The position numbers and the translations under genes are program-made. A DNA stretch of 64,000 bases from the NCBI GenBank assembly GCA_018829205.1, contig JAHJUE010000009.1:176921-240920 (forward strand), in the 5' to 3' direction. Shown here in pieces: positions 56,636 through 64,000 of the stretch. The notes under the pieces are model-generated. The model was not told the DNA's origin. It did not search any database and saw nothing but the letters and a program-made list of their open reading frames with translations. Every line of letters starts with the position of its first letter. The first letter of the stretch is position 1. This DNA comes from Bacteroidota bacterium (GTDB taxonomy: Bacteria > Bacteroidota > Ignavibacteria > Ignavibacteriales > Melioribacteraceae).

Positions 56636-58450
56636 ATGAAAGATAAAAGACTTAAGAATTTAGAAAAATCTATTGAAAAACTATCACGAATTGAGAAAAA
56701 CATAAATCGAAAATCGGGCAGAACAGGAATTATTAGAGCGGTTCTGTTTTTCAGCGTCATTATTCTTTTTCCGGTTTCTTATCTTAACTTTTCATTGGTT
56801 ACTAGTTCAATAATACTTATTCCGGTATTTGCGGGATTTGTTCTAGTGTCAATTCAGCAGGTAAAACTGTTGAAATATCTAAAATCAATCAGGAGCTGGA
56901 TTAAAATAAAAAAATCTTTTATAAGCAGAATAAATCTTGACTGGGATAATATTGAAATAAAAAACCTCCCTGATAATATTAAACAAAATTTAATTGAAAC
57001 AGATCTTGATTTAACAGGCGAAAGATCCCTTCACCAATTAATCGATTTTTCAATTTCAACTGAAGGAAGCCTGCTGCTTCGTGAATTTTTAACAAATCAT
57101 AATTTAAGTCAAAATGAAATTCTTAAAAAACAAAATCTTGTAAAAGAAATATTATCGTTAAATAGATTCCGCGAAAAATTTCTATTAACTCTTTCTTTGG
57201 TTTCAAAAAACAGAATTGACGCGAATAAAATAATTAGCTGGATGGATAAAAATTCCGGCGTTATTAGTTATAAATGGATTTTATTTATTACATCCTCTCT
57301 TGCTATTATAAACCTTGTAATGATTTCTTTAGCAATTGCCGGGATTCTTAATGGTGTTTGGATTTTATCAGGATTTATTTATGTCTCGGTTTATATGCTG
57401 TCAAATAAATATTATAAGGGAATTGACGGTGATTCATTAATTCTTCAGGAAGAGTTAGGTAAATTCAGCAGAATTTTAGAGTTTATAGAAAATTATAAAT
57501 TTAATAATTCACAAAATCTTAAAACATTATGCGAGACAATTCAGAATAAAAAAAATAGTCCTTCTTTATTATTGAAAAGAATTAATCGTATTGTTACAAT
57601 TCTTACATTTAGGGCCAACCAATTAATATGGGGTTTCTTCGCATTGATTTTTCCCATTGATTTCTATTTAGCTTATTTTCTTCAGAAGTATAAACAAATA
57701 ATTTCGAAAAATTTTAAAAGCTGGCTTTACGTCTGGCATAATCTTGAAGCGTATGTTTCAATTTCCACATTCGCTTATTTAAATCCCGGTTATAATTTCC
57801 CGGAAATTTCAAAAGATAAATTTGAATTTAAAGCCGAAGAACTTGGTCATCCGTTAATAAAATACATTAGCAGTATTAAAAACAATTTCAAAATTAACGG
57901 AATGGGAGAAGCATTTATAATCACTGGCTCCAATATGTCGGGAAAAAGTACTTTTTTAAGAACTCTGGGAATAAATATATGTTTAGCTTATGCCGGAGCG
58001 CCGGTTAATTCTAATTCTTTCAGAATGTCTCCTCTAAAATTATTTACTTGTATAAAGGTTAGTGATTCGGTGATTGACGGAATTTCATATTTTTACTCAG
58101 AAGTAAAAAGATTAAAAGAATTGCTTGTTTTGATTGATAACAATAAAAACGAACCGGTGTTTTATTTAATTGATGAAATCTTTAAAGGTACAAATAATAT
58201 TGAAAGAAGAATTGGAAGCAGTTCATTTATTAAATCCTTAACCGGGAAAAATTGCGCCGGATTAATTTCCACTCACGATATTGAACTTGTAAAACTTGCC
58301 GATGAAAACAAATTTATATTAAATTATCATTTCAAAGAAGAAGTGAAAAAGGACAAAATGATTTTTGATTATAAATTAAGAGAAGGTCCCTGCCCGACGA
58401 CAAACGCATTAAAAATTATGGAGATTGAAGGACTGCCGGTGGAAAAGTAA
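56636..58450 (+). CDS. Membrane-associated MutS-like ATPase
   Basis: This 604-residue protein has the MutS core and ATPase but no mismatch-recognition domain I. The ATPase (about residues 415-600) has Walker A TGSNMSGKSTFLRTLG near residue 429, VSDSVIDGISYFYSEVKRL, Walker B YLIDEIFKGTNN and LISTHDIELVKLA. The lever/core part precedes it. It is unusual in having four hydrophobic segments: two near residues 29-72 and a pair near 212-262, suggesting membrane attachment. It may act on DNA structures at the membrane or in an unrelated process; ordinary mismatch repair is unlikely. Confidence 0.82.
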   Translation: MKDKRLKNLEKSIEKLSRIEKNINRKSGRTGIIRAVLFFSVIILFPVSYLNFSLVTSSIILIPVFAGFVLVSIQQVKLLKYLKSIRSWIKIKKSFISRINLDWDNIEIKNLPDNIKQNLIETDLDLTGERSLHQLIDFSISTEGSLLLREFLTNHNLSQNEILKKQNLVKEILSLNRFREKFLLTLSLVSKNRIDANKIISWMDKNSGVISYKWILFITSSLAIINLVMISLAIAGILNGVWILSGFIYVSVYMLSNKYYKGIDGDSLILQEELGKFSRILEFIENYKFNNSQNLKTLCETIQNKKNSPSLLLKRINRIVTILTFRANQLIWGFFALIFPIDFYLAYFLQKYKQIISKNFKSWLYVWHNLEAYVSISTFAYLNPGYNFPEISKDKFEFKAEELGHPLIKYISSIKNNFKINGMGEAFIITGSNMSGKSTFLRTLGINICLAYAGAPVNSNSFRMSPLKLFTCIKVSDSVIDGISYFYSEVKRLKELLVLIDNNKNEPVFYLIDEIFKGTNNIERRIGSSSFIKSLTGKNCAGLISTHDIELVKLADENKFILNYHFKEEVKKDKMIFDYKLREGPCPTTNALKIMEIEGLPVEK

Positions 58451-58452
58451 TT

Positions 58453-58493
58453 TGTCATTCCGCTATCCGCCTGTGCAGATTTAACTTGAATCT
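58453..58493. repeat. Degenerate REP-like element after the MutS-like gene
   Basis: It starts TGTCATTCCG and ends GAATCT, like the palindrome at 49128, but the inner arms have diverged and it folds poorly. It begins 2 nt after the MutS-like stop, at the same offset as the copy at 59441 relative to a look-alike stop. Confidence 0.5.
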
Positions 58494-58544
58494 ATAAAGA
58501 ATATGCAGCCCATTCGTTTTACCTATTGTTAAGTTGTACTAAAT

Positions 58545-59195
58545 TTATTCCTTATCCTCTTTGAAGGGGAAATAGTCCAGCACATCGTATTCCCAGACAT
58601 TAGTTGGAAAAATCACAACTAGATTCGCTGTATTTTCACCTATGTTTTTGAAGGCGTGCGGCACCATTGGAGGTATGTTTACAATATACGGAGCTTCAAT
58701 AGTAAAAAGTGTGTCACCAAGCGCATAAAGAATTGTACCTTCTAAAAGAACGTGTGCTTCTTCACCTTTGTGAGTATGCATTGGTGGTGCGCCGCCCGGA
58801 AATGTTTCTGTAATACCAATTACAAGGTTTTGATACCCGTTTTTATAACCCTCCATAACATGAACATATTCGCCGGGACCGGGATTTATAACGGGCAGGT
58901 CGTCCAAGTTTGCGGCATATTCCTTCCAGGACTTCAGTTCTCGTGTTTCATAGCCAGGAGGAACAGTTCGTCTTTCAAGCACCTTATGAGAATGATGCTG
59001 GGCATGGAGATATGCCATTATTGAATCAGGGACTGTTTTAACTTCATCTACGAGACCGTCAATAGAAAAAGTTTCTTTAGTATAGTCATGTGAATGAGTT
59101 TCTCCATGGTGAGGATGAGTATCTTCATCATTTGAAGAGCACGAGCAGAAGCATGTAACGCTGATGACAACAATCAATAATGACAGTGTTTTCAT
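58545..59195 (-). CDS. Histidine-rich cupin lipoprotein
   Basis: This 216-residue protein has a lipoprotein-type signal (LSLLIVVISVTCFCSCSS, several Cys near residues 16-19) and a His-rich N-terminus (HPHHGETHSHD), probably metal binding. The C-terminal cupin shows PPMHTHKGEEAHVLLEG near residue 140 and IPPMVPHAFKN near residue 176, the two metal-ligand motifs. An envelope metal-binding or sensor role is possible. An AGGAGA site precedes the ATG. It stands between REP-like elements and may be an inserted gene. Confidence 0.82.
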   Translation of the reverse strand: MKTLSLLIVVISVTCFCSCSSNDEDTHPHHGETHSHDYTKETFSIDGLVDEVKTVPDSIMAYLHAQHHSHKVLERRTVPPGYETRELKSWKEYAANLDDLPVINPGPGEYVHVMEGYKNGYQNLVIGITETFPGGAPPMHTHKGEEAHVLLEGTILYALGDTLFTIEAPYIVNIPPMVPHAFKNIGENTANLVVIFPTNVWEYDVLDYFPFKEDKE

Positions 59196-59411
59196 TTCTA
59201 GGTTCTCCTATAAAATTAATCACAATTTAAAGTCAGTTCTTATGTCCCGGCGGATATTTCAATTGTCCTAACGTTTCAATAGATTCGTTGGCTATATTAG
59301 GCAAATATGTAATAGTATTGTTTATTAAACATGAAGAATAAACAATAAAAAGATAAATCATCTTATTTAAAGAAGCAACAATTGATTCTGCAATTTTACG
59401 GGAAATTTGAA

Positions 59412-59438
59412 ATTGAAGATTTGCCTGTTGATGAATAG
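59412..59438 (+). pseudogene. Possible echo of the MutS-like gene 3' end
   Basis: This short stretch reads IEDLPVDE plus a stop, against IEGLPVEK plus a stop at the end of the MutS-like gene (58424-58450). 18 of 27 bases agree, and TTGTCATTCCG follows at the same offset in both. It is short, so chance is possible; taken with the rlmN case it suggests the cupin gene was inserted with a copied gene end. Confidence 0.4.
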
Positions 59439-59440
59439 GT

Positions 59441-59481
59441 TGTCATTCCGGCTTCCGCCGCAGCGGATTTGGCCGGAATCT
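59441..59481. repeat. REP-like palindrome
   Basis: TGTCATTCCGGC at the left and GGCCGGAATCT at the right form a hairpin with arms ATTCCGGC/GCCGGAAT and a GC-rich loop. Same family as the elements at 49128 and 58453. Confidence 0.6.
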
Positions 59482-59530
59482 AAAATGGGGATTTAAAGAT
59501 GAAGTGCGGAAAAAACGAAATAATTTTTGT

Positions 59531-59995
59531 TTACAAAAGGTGCATTATCGCAAGTATATAACCGGCGTGTAAACCTTCATGATGCAGCAGATACTCTAGC
59601 GCTCCGTCAATATTGTTTATTTCAAATCCGTATGCCTTTTGTATTGTTGGTGAAGGAGAATAATTCTTATATATATTATTATCATAAACTGAATGCAGCT
59701 TGTCAATTGAATTAATAAATACTTTTTTAATGTTTTTTATTTTCTGTTCCTCAATAAAACTTTCCGGTTTGGTTCCAGGCATAAAGGGGGAGAAGTATTT
59801 GTCTTCAACAGCAACGGACAAACTGGATTTTACATAACACATATTTTGCTGTACGCAAATAAGATGACCCAGATTCCAGATTATATTATTTTTATATCCG
59901 GTTGGAATCTCATTAAGTTGTTGAGTAGTTAAATCTTCTATTTGTTTTAGAAGAAAAAGTCTGAAGTTTTTTATTTTTTCGATTTTTGTGTTCAT
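59531..59995 (-). CDS. DinB-like metal-binding protein
   Basis: DinB/YfiT-type proteins are four-helix bundles with three His ligating a metal; many are damage-inducible or thiol-dependent transferases, mostly unassigned. This 154-residue copy shows the ligands in IIWNLGHLICVQQN near residue 44 and HHEGLHAGYIL near residue 138. The start ATG at 59995 follows TTGAAAAATC without a clear ribosome site. It is a single gene. Confidence 0.83.
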   Translation of the reverse strand: MNTKIEKIKNFRLFLLKQIEDLTTQQLNEIPTGYKNNIIWNLGHLICVQQNMCYVKSSLSVAVEDKYFSPFMPGTKPESFIEEQKIKNIKKVFINSIDKLHSVYDNNIYKNYSPSPTIQKAYGFEINNIDGALEYLLHHEGLHAGYILAIMHLL

Positions 59996-60174
59996 GATTT
60001 TTCAACCTATTCAATCTCAAAAGTATTTAACATAAAAAATTTATTTATTTAAATAACATGCGGTTGCCACAAGACTTTCACACATATACAAAAATATTTT
60101 CACTTAGGTTAAGCGCATATTTATTTTGAGGAGAATATCTCAAATATTTATTGCTTGAACATAATAATATGGTA

Positions 60175-60813
60175 CTATTCCTCAGAAAATAATTCTTTAC
60201 TTCTTTTTTCCATCTCAGCTGCAATCACCCTGCCGTCCTCACCTTTTTCTTTAAGCTTCTTAATTATATTATGATAGCTTTTTGAATCCCTGTCCTGACT
60301 TAATTTAAAAACAGTGTCTATTTTCTTTACTTCAATTTCAAAAGCAACAATCGCATTCATAACTTTTTGCTTAAATTCTAAAGAGAGGTTGTCATAAAAT
60401 GTAGGCGACTGTTTATTATAGTTTTCAAAATGAAGAGTAGTTATTCTAAGTACGTCTTCCAAAGCAGAATCATCCAGAAACCTTATAATGCCGTTAACAT
60501 GTACGCTCATATAATTCCATGTAGAAGCTATATGAGGATTACTATACCATGAAGCACTAACATATGAATGTCTACCGGTAAAGACCGCGAGAACATTTTC
60601 GTTATTTAAAAATGCTTTATGATGGTCTGTATTTTTCATTATATGTCCCCTCAATATTTTTCTGTCATCTTTTTCTTCAATAAAAAGGGGAACTTGCGTA
60701 GCAACAGGTTTATTTTCTGAGTCGCACCCGGTTAAAAACGCGAATGGATACTGATCGAGAAATTCTTTTATTACCTGTTCGTTTTGTTCTTTATAATATG
60801 GCAGATCGTACAT
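60175..60813 (-). CDS. FMN-binding PaiB-family protein
   Basis: PaiB-like proteins have a split-barrel flavin fold and are annotated as negative transcriptional regulators. This 212-residue copy shows MYDLPYYKEQNEQVIKEFLDQYPFAFL, VATQVPLFIEE, GHIMKNTDHHK and SWYSNPHIASTWNYMSVHVNG, all family features. The C-terminal helices are charged. It lies downstream of a Crp-like regulator gene on the same strand, with a gap of about 120 nt. Confidence 0.9.
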   Translation of the reverse strand: MYDLPYYKEQNEQVIKEFLDQYPFAFLTGCDSENKPVATQVPLFIEEKDDRKILRGHIMKNTDHHKAFLNNENVLAVFTGRHSYVSASWYSNPHIASTWNYMSVHVNGIIRFLDDSALEDVLRITTLHFENYNKQSPTFYDNLSLEFKQKVMNAIVAFEIEVKKIDTVFKLSQDRDSKSYHNIIKKLKEKGEDGRVIAAEMEKRSKELFSEE

Positions 60814-60935
60814 AATGTTATTCTCATATTTGTTAATAATTCAATGTTTGTATTTGCTTTCGAAATTTTGAAATAAAAAACAGCATTAGTACAAAATTGA
60901 AATTAGTTTATTAAAAATAAATTATCCTATGACAA

Positions 60936-61511
60936 CTAATGCATTTTTTTTATGTGTTTTCTGATTCTACTCAAAGATGTTGGAGTAACGCCGATAAAAG
61001 AAGCGAGATATTTTTGAGGTATTGTGTTCATGTAATCCGGTTTTTTCAATAAATCGAGATACCGTTTTTCAGCCGAGTCTTTTTGAAGCGCAGTAAATCG
61101 ATCTATCAGGTTTAAGATTACATCTTCCCAAAAATTTCTCATCATTTCCTGCATTTGGGGTTGATGATTATAAAGTTTGTTTAGTTCTGACTTTGTAAGA
61201 TAAAGAACTTCGCTGTCTTCAATTGCTTGAATAAAATAATTTGACGGATTGCCGCTTATGAAACTGTAAATTTCAATTGCCGATGATTGAGGTAGTGCAA
61301 ACCAAACAGATATTTCAATATCATCTTTCAAATAATATAAACGCAGGCATCCTTTTAGAACGAATACAAGGTCTTGACAGGTTTCACCCTGTTTTAATAA
61401 ATAATTATTTTTCTTAATCAATTTTCTCTTAAACTTATTGGAAATGTATTCCAATTCTGCTTCTGAAAGTTTAACATATTTTTCTAAAAATTTATTTAAG
61501 TTATTATTCAT
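60936..61511 (-). CDS. Crp/Fnr-family transcriptional regulator
   Basis: This 191-residue protein has a cyclic-nucleotide-binding-type beta-barrel (about residues 10-120: NNYLLKQGETCQDLVFVLKGCLRLYY) and a C-terminal helix-turn-helix (QKYLASFIGVTPTSLSRIRKHI near residue 168). It lacks the cysteines of Fnr-type iron-sulfur sensors. The signal is not predictable. It probably controls neighbouring genes such as PaiB; this is inferred from position only. Confidence 0.92.
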   Translation of the reverse strand: MNNNLNKFLEKYVKLSEAELEYISNKFKRKLIKKNNYLLKQGETCQDLVFVLKGCLRLYYLKDDIEISVWFALPQSSAIEIYSFISGNPSNYFIQAIEDSEVLYLTKSELNKLYNHQPQMQEMMRNFWEDVILNLIDRFTALQKDSAEKRYLDLLKKPDYMNTIPQKYLASFIGVTPTSLSRIRKHIKKMH

Positions 61512-61556
61512 TTTAAATTAATAAAACTATATAAAAGAAAAGTTAATTATAATTAA

Positions 61557-62420
61557 TTATCCTACCTCAAAAGTTGTCAGCCCGAATATTTTATCAAACT
61601 CAACGACCGGCGGTGTTCCGTAATACATTCTAGCGCATTCAAAAACATAAGTCGCATTATATTTTTTTATAAGTTCTACTGCTTTTGCATTTGTTACAGG
61701 GATATCAAGATATAAATGTTCACCAACAACTGAATTTAAACTCGCTTTGTAAAGTTCTTCGGCAATAATTTCATTGTCCGCAAATAATGGACAAACTTTA
61801 TATCCTTTTGCTGTTTTGCGAATAATAACAAATCCTTTCAGCTTTCCGCTTTTGACATATTTAAATGTTTTATTGCCTGGGAGTTCAATCCACGGTTTTA
61901 AAAACTGCGGACGCGAGAATCCGAAACACTGTTTATCATATTCTAGAATTGAATCGAAATCATCTTTATATATTGGGGAAATATTTTTATCAACTGTAAA
62001 CTCGGTTCCTATTTTTTCATAACGTTCATCTCTGAACGCGATTTTGAAACCGCCTTTTTCATAAAACGGCTGCATTGTTACAACACCGTCCATTCCAATT
62101 GAAGCGCCTTCTTTAATTCTTTTAAGTAAAGTATTGCGGCGCTGATACCAAAGTTTTCTGCCTATTTCTTTTCCTCTGAATTCGTGTTTAACTATAAAGA
62201 GCCCCATAAAACCGAACTCATTATTAAATGAGATAATTGCACCGCCGGCGATTAAAGTATCTTCATAAAAAAATCCGTAAAAACCGTTAGGGTCTGTGTT
62301 ATAATAAACATCGGCATCGAACGGGCCCGGATTCCAGCCCTCATCCTCAGCCCATTTTACAAGCATTCGAACACCTTTTAAATCTAACTTTTGAAACAAA
62401 AGATTATCAATATTAATCAT
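61557..62420 (-). CDS. GNAT-family N-acetyltransferase (two-domain)
   Basis: The N-terminal GNAT domain (about residues 1-135) carries the acetyl-CoA motif FIVKHEFRGKEIGRKLW near residue 77 and GMDGVVTMQPFYEKGGF. The C-terminal domain (about 145-287) is of the Acetyltransf_18 type and ends NATYVFECARMYYGTPP. The substrate is unknown. The ATG at 62420 follows AAAGGAATTTTAG. It lies 45 nt upstream of the Crp-like gene on the same strand. Confidence 0.87.
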   Translation of the reverse strand: MINIDNLLFQKLDLKGVRMLVKWAEDEGWNPGPFDADVYYNTDPNGFYGFFYEDTLIAGGAIISFNNEFGFMGLFIVKHEFRGKEIGRKLWYQRRNTLLKRIKEGASIGMDGVVTMQPFYEKGGFKIAFRDERYEKIGTEFTVDKNISPIYKDDFDSILEYDKQCFGFSRPQFLKPWIELPGNKTFKYVKSGKLKGFVIIRKTAKGYKVCPLFADNEIIAEELYKASLNSVVGEHLYLDIPVTNAKAVELIKKYNATYVFECARMYYGTPPVVEFDKIFGLTTFEVG

Positions 62421-62611
62421 CTAAAATTCCTTTATAAAAATTTATCATGAATTGTTTACTTTGTGCATTTATAATCTTGTTAAATCTGGAACTGTTCTTT
62501 TAATTTTTTATACAGTAATTATAAAATTTGAAAATAATATTTTAATCTTAATTATGTATCTTTATTTTTGTCTCTCTAAAATTAATTCTTTTTTATAAAA
62601 CTTAATGAATT

Positions 62612-63460
62612 ATGAAAATAGGTAAATACGAAATAAATTATATTCAAACAGGATTTTTCGCGCTTGACGGAGGTTCGATGTTCGGCGTGGTTCCTAAACC
62701 ACTTTGGGAAAAGACCAATAAACCCGACGATAAAAATAGAATAACTCTCGGCGCAAGATGCTTGTATTTAAAAAGCGATTCCAAAAAAATATTAATCGAT
62801 ACCGGAATCGGCAGCGACTGGAATGATAAGTTTAATAAAATTTATAAAGTGGAAGAATCTAACCCTGATATTATTAACGCGCTTGTGGCAAAAGATATAA
62901 ACCCCGCAGAAATTACGGATGTAATTTTAACTCATCTTCATTTTGATCATACAGGCGGATCGACATATTTCGACGGAAATAAATTTGTACCAACATTCCC
63001 GAACGCTAAATATCATGTGCAGCAGGATCATTTTGACTGGGCAAAACATCCTTCGGAAAAAGACCGCGCAAGTTTTGTTGAAGACCGGTTTATGCCTCTT
63101 GCTGAAGAGGGAATTTTGCATCTTCTCCACGACGAGTTTCAATTTGATGATGAAATTGAATTTATTATTATTAACGGTCATACATTCGCCCAGCAGATGA
63201 TTAAAATTTCGGATTCGTCTGAGACACTCTTATACTGCGCTGATCTGATGCCCATGCATTCGCATATTCCTGTTCCATATGTTATGGGATATGATCTTCA
63301 GCCTCTGGTTACAATAAAAGAAAAAAAAGAAATTCTTCCGCAAGCGGTTGAAGGTAATTGGAAAATAATTTTTGAGCATGATCCTGAATTCGCAGCAGCG
63401 ACAATACAAAAAACCGATAAAGGTTTTTCGGTAAAAGAAAAATATAAAGAGCTAATATGA
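62612..63460 (+). CDS. Metallo-beta-lactamase-fold hydrolase
   Basis: This 282-residue enzyme has the HxHxDH metal motif in THLHFDHTGG near residue 107, a later ligand in VNGH-like IINGHTFAQQ near residue 191, and the Asp-bearing LLYCADLMPMHSH near residue 209, followed by a terminal His (FEHDPEF). It resembles quorum-lactonase/other broad MBL hydrolases; the substrate cannot be fixed. It overlaps the following Rieske gene by ATGA. Confidence 0.9.
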   Translation: MKIGKYEINYIQTGFFALDGGSMFGVVPKPLWEKTNKPDDKNRITLGARCLYLKSDSKKILIDTGIGSDWNDKFNKIYKVEESNPDIINALVAKDINPAEITDVILTHLHFDHTGGSTYFDGNKFVPTFPNAKYHVQQDHFDWAKHPSEKDRASFVEDRFMPLAEEGILHLLHDEFQFDDEIEFIIINGHTFAQQMIKISDSSETLLYCADLMPMHSHIPVPYVMGYDLQPLVTIKEKKEILPQAVEGNWKIIFEHDPEFAAATIQKTDKGFSVKEKYKELI

Positions 63461-63795
63461 TAAACGAAATGGACGACTATATAAAAATTTGTAAAAAAGA
63501 CGATCTGAAAGAAAAAGTCGGAAAAAGATTTTTAGTAAATGATATTGAAGTTGCGGTCTTTAAAGTTGACGGCGAAGTATATGCGTTAAGTAATATTTGT
63601 CCGCATCAGCATACTCATTTAATTTATGACGGATTTGTGGAAAACGGATTAGTCGCATGTCCTTTGCATGGCTGGGAATTTAATCTAAAAACCGGGAATA
63701 TGGCTGAAGGCAGAAAAGGGCTCGACTGCTTCAAAGTAAAAATTATTGACGGTGAAGTTTACGTAAAAGTTTTTAAGAAAGAATTTAACTGGTAA
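63457..63795 (+). CDS. Rieske [2Fe-2S] domain protein (NirD/ferredoxin-like)
   Basis: This 112-residue protein is a small soluble Rieske protein. The two ligand motifs are present: CPHQH near residue 49 and CPLHGWEF near residue 69, as C-x-H and C-x-x-H pairs. This type acts as a ferredoxin for oxygenases or is the small subunit-like NirD; no oxygenase is in the window. It is translationally coupled to the metallo-hydrolase gene (ATGA overlap). A second Met at residue 5 is an alternative start. Confidence 0.9.
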   Translation: MINEMDDYIKICKKDDLKEKVGKRFLVNDIEVAVFKVDGEVYALSNICPHQHTHLIYDGFVENGLVACPLHGWEFNLKTGNMAEGRKGLDCFKVKIIDGEVYVKVFKKEFNW

Positions 63796-63800
63796 ATAAT

Positions 63801-63867
63801 CTTTGTGCTCTTTGTGAAATCTCTTTGTGACCTTTGTGTTAAAAGAAAACTTAATTAAACCACAAAG
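63801..63867. repeat. CTTTGTG short repeats
   Basis: CTTTGTG occurs four times at 63801, 63810, 63823 and 63832, and the inverse CACAAAG at 63861. Spacings are irregular. This resembles dispersed non-coding repeats common in this group; no RNA gene is recognised. Confidence 0.55.
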
Positions 63868-64000
63868 GTACTGTGTAAAAAGTCAATAAAAATATAGAAA
63901 AAATTATAAATAAAAATTCATCATATATTAACGGCTAAAGCTTGATTGTAATTAGGTATATAATCAATATTTTTTTTGAAAATAGTATAAATAAGAATGA

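Larger units (their letters stand above)
59196..59530. other. Gene-free 335-nt stretch with repeat and gene-end relics
   Basis: No intact gene is visible. It contains the possible MutS-like gene-end echo (59412-59438) and a REP-like palindrome (59441-59481); the rest is AT-rich. Confidence 0.5.

Overview
The window looks like chromosome from an AT-rich, Gram-negative member of the Bacteroidota/FCB group, most likely an Ignavibacteria-type organism. This is a judgement from gene content, not a database match. The evidence is one secreted protein with a C-terminal type IX secretion sorting domain (YPNPFNP motif), many lipoproteins and beta-barrel outer-membrane proteins, families typical of the phylum (DUF4837, DUF6029, Omp28-like), a long SecA with SEC-C tail, and promoters of the form TTG-N20-TAnnTTTG instead of classical -35/-10 boxes. 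Most of it is ordinary housekeeping sequence. There is no CRISPR array, prophage or insertion sequence.

Layout. 0-2.1 kb: end of a succinate dehydrogenase/fumarate reductase operon (flavoprotein cut by the window edge, then the iron-sulfur subunit). 2.3-7.4 kb: an acidic unknown protein, obgE, a FecCD-type permease, an M48 lipoprotein protease, a CAT-anticodon tRNA and secG. 7.4-13.1 kb: mostly minus strand, with PBP4-type dacB, rpsU, a universal stress protein, an ECF sigma factor with a putative small anti-sigma partner, and an M14 carboxypeptidase; a LOG-family gene is on plus. 13.1-15.0 kb: a gene-poor stretch and two envelope proteins. 15.2-25.4 kb: a plus-strand block of CYTH protein, AddB-like nuclease, greA, tilS, hpt, ftsH, a dolichol-kinase-like membrane enzyme and a DUF4837 lipoprotein. 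25.5-36 kb: trpS and glnE on minus, then secA, PII (glnB), a TPR lipoprotein and an AlbA_2 protein on plus. 36-42.1 kb: minus-strand TrmH methyltransferase, DUF1028, small proteins, a serine hydrolase, an M19 dipeptidase, mscL and an NTF2-like protein.

42.4-48 kb holds the most unusual part: a TlpA-like thioredoxin, a DUF6029 outer-membrane protein and an Omp28-like type IX cargo form a probable envelope redox module. Next to it a type II toxin-antitoxin pair lies between intact rlmN and a diverged second copy of the rlmN 3' end. 48-58.5 kb: acyl-CoA dehydrogenase, small cupin/VOC/DUF2442 genes, a secreted YidD-domain protein co-transcribed with two TPR/TM2-like membrane proteins, an ACT/UPF0210 pair, LemA/TPM proteins, a DUF309 protein, a ferredoxin and a membrane-anchored MutS-like ATPase. 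58.5-64 kb: a histidine-rich cupin lipoprotein followed by a possible second echo of a neighbouring gene end, DinB, PaiB-like and Crp-like genes, a GNAT enzyme, and an overlapping metallo-hydrolase/Rieske pair.

No obviously new defence or biosynthetic system is visible. The best leads are the gene-end duplications around inserted cassettes, the redox/type IX trio, the YidD-TPR/TM2 operon and the membrane MutS-like protein. Several start codons were moved to internal ATGs with better ribosome binding sites or signal peptides; the reasons are given in each entry.
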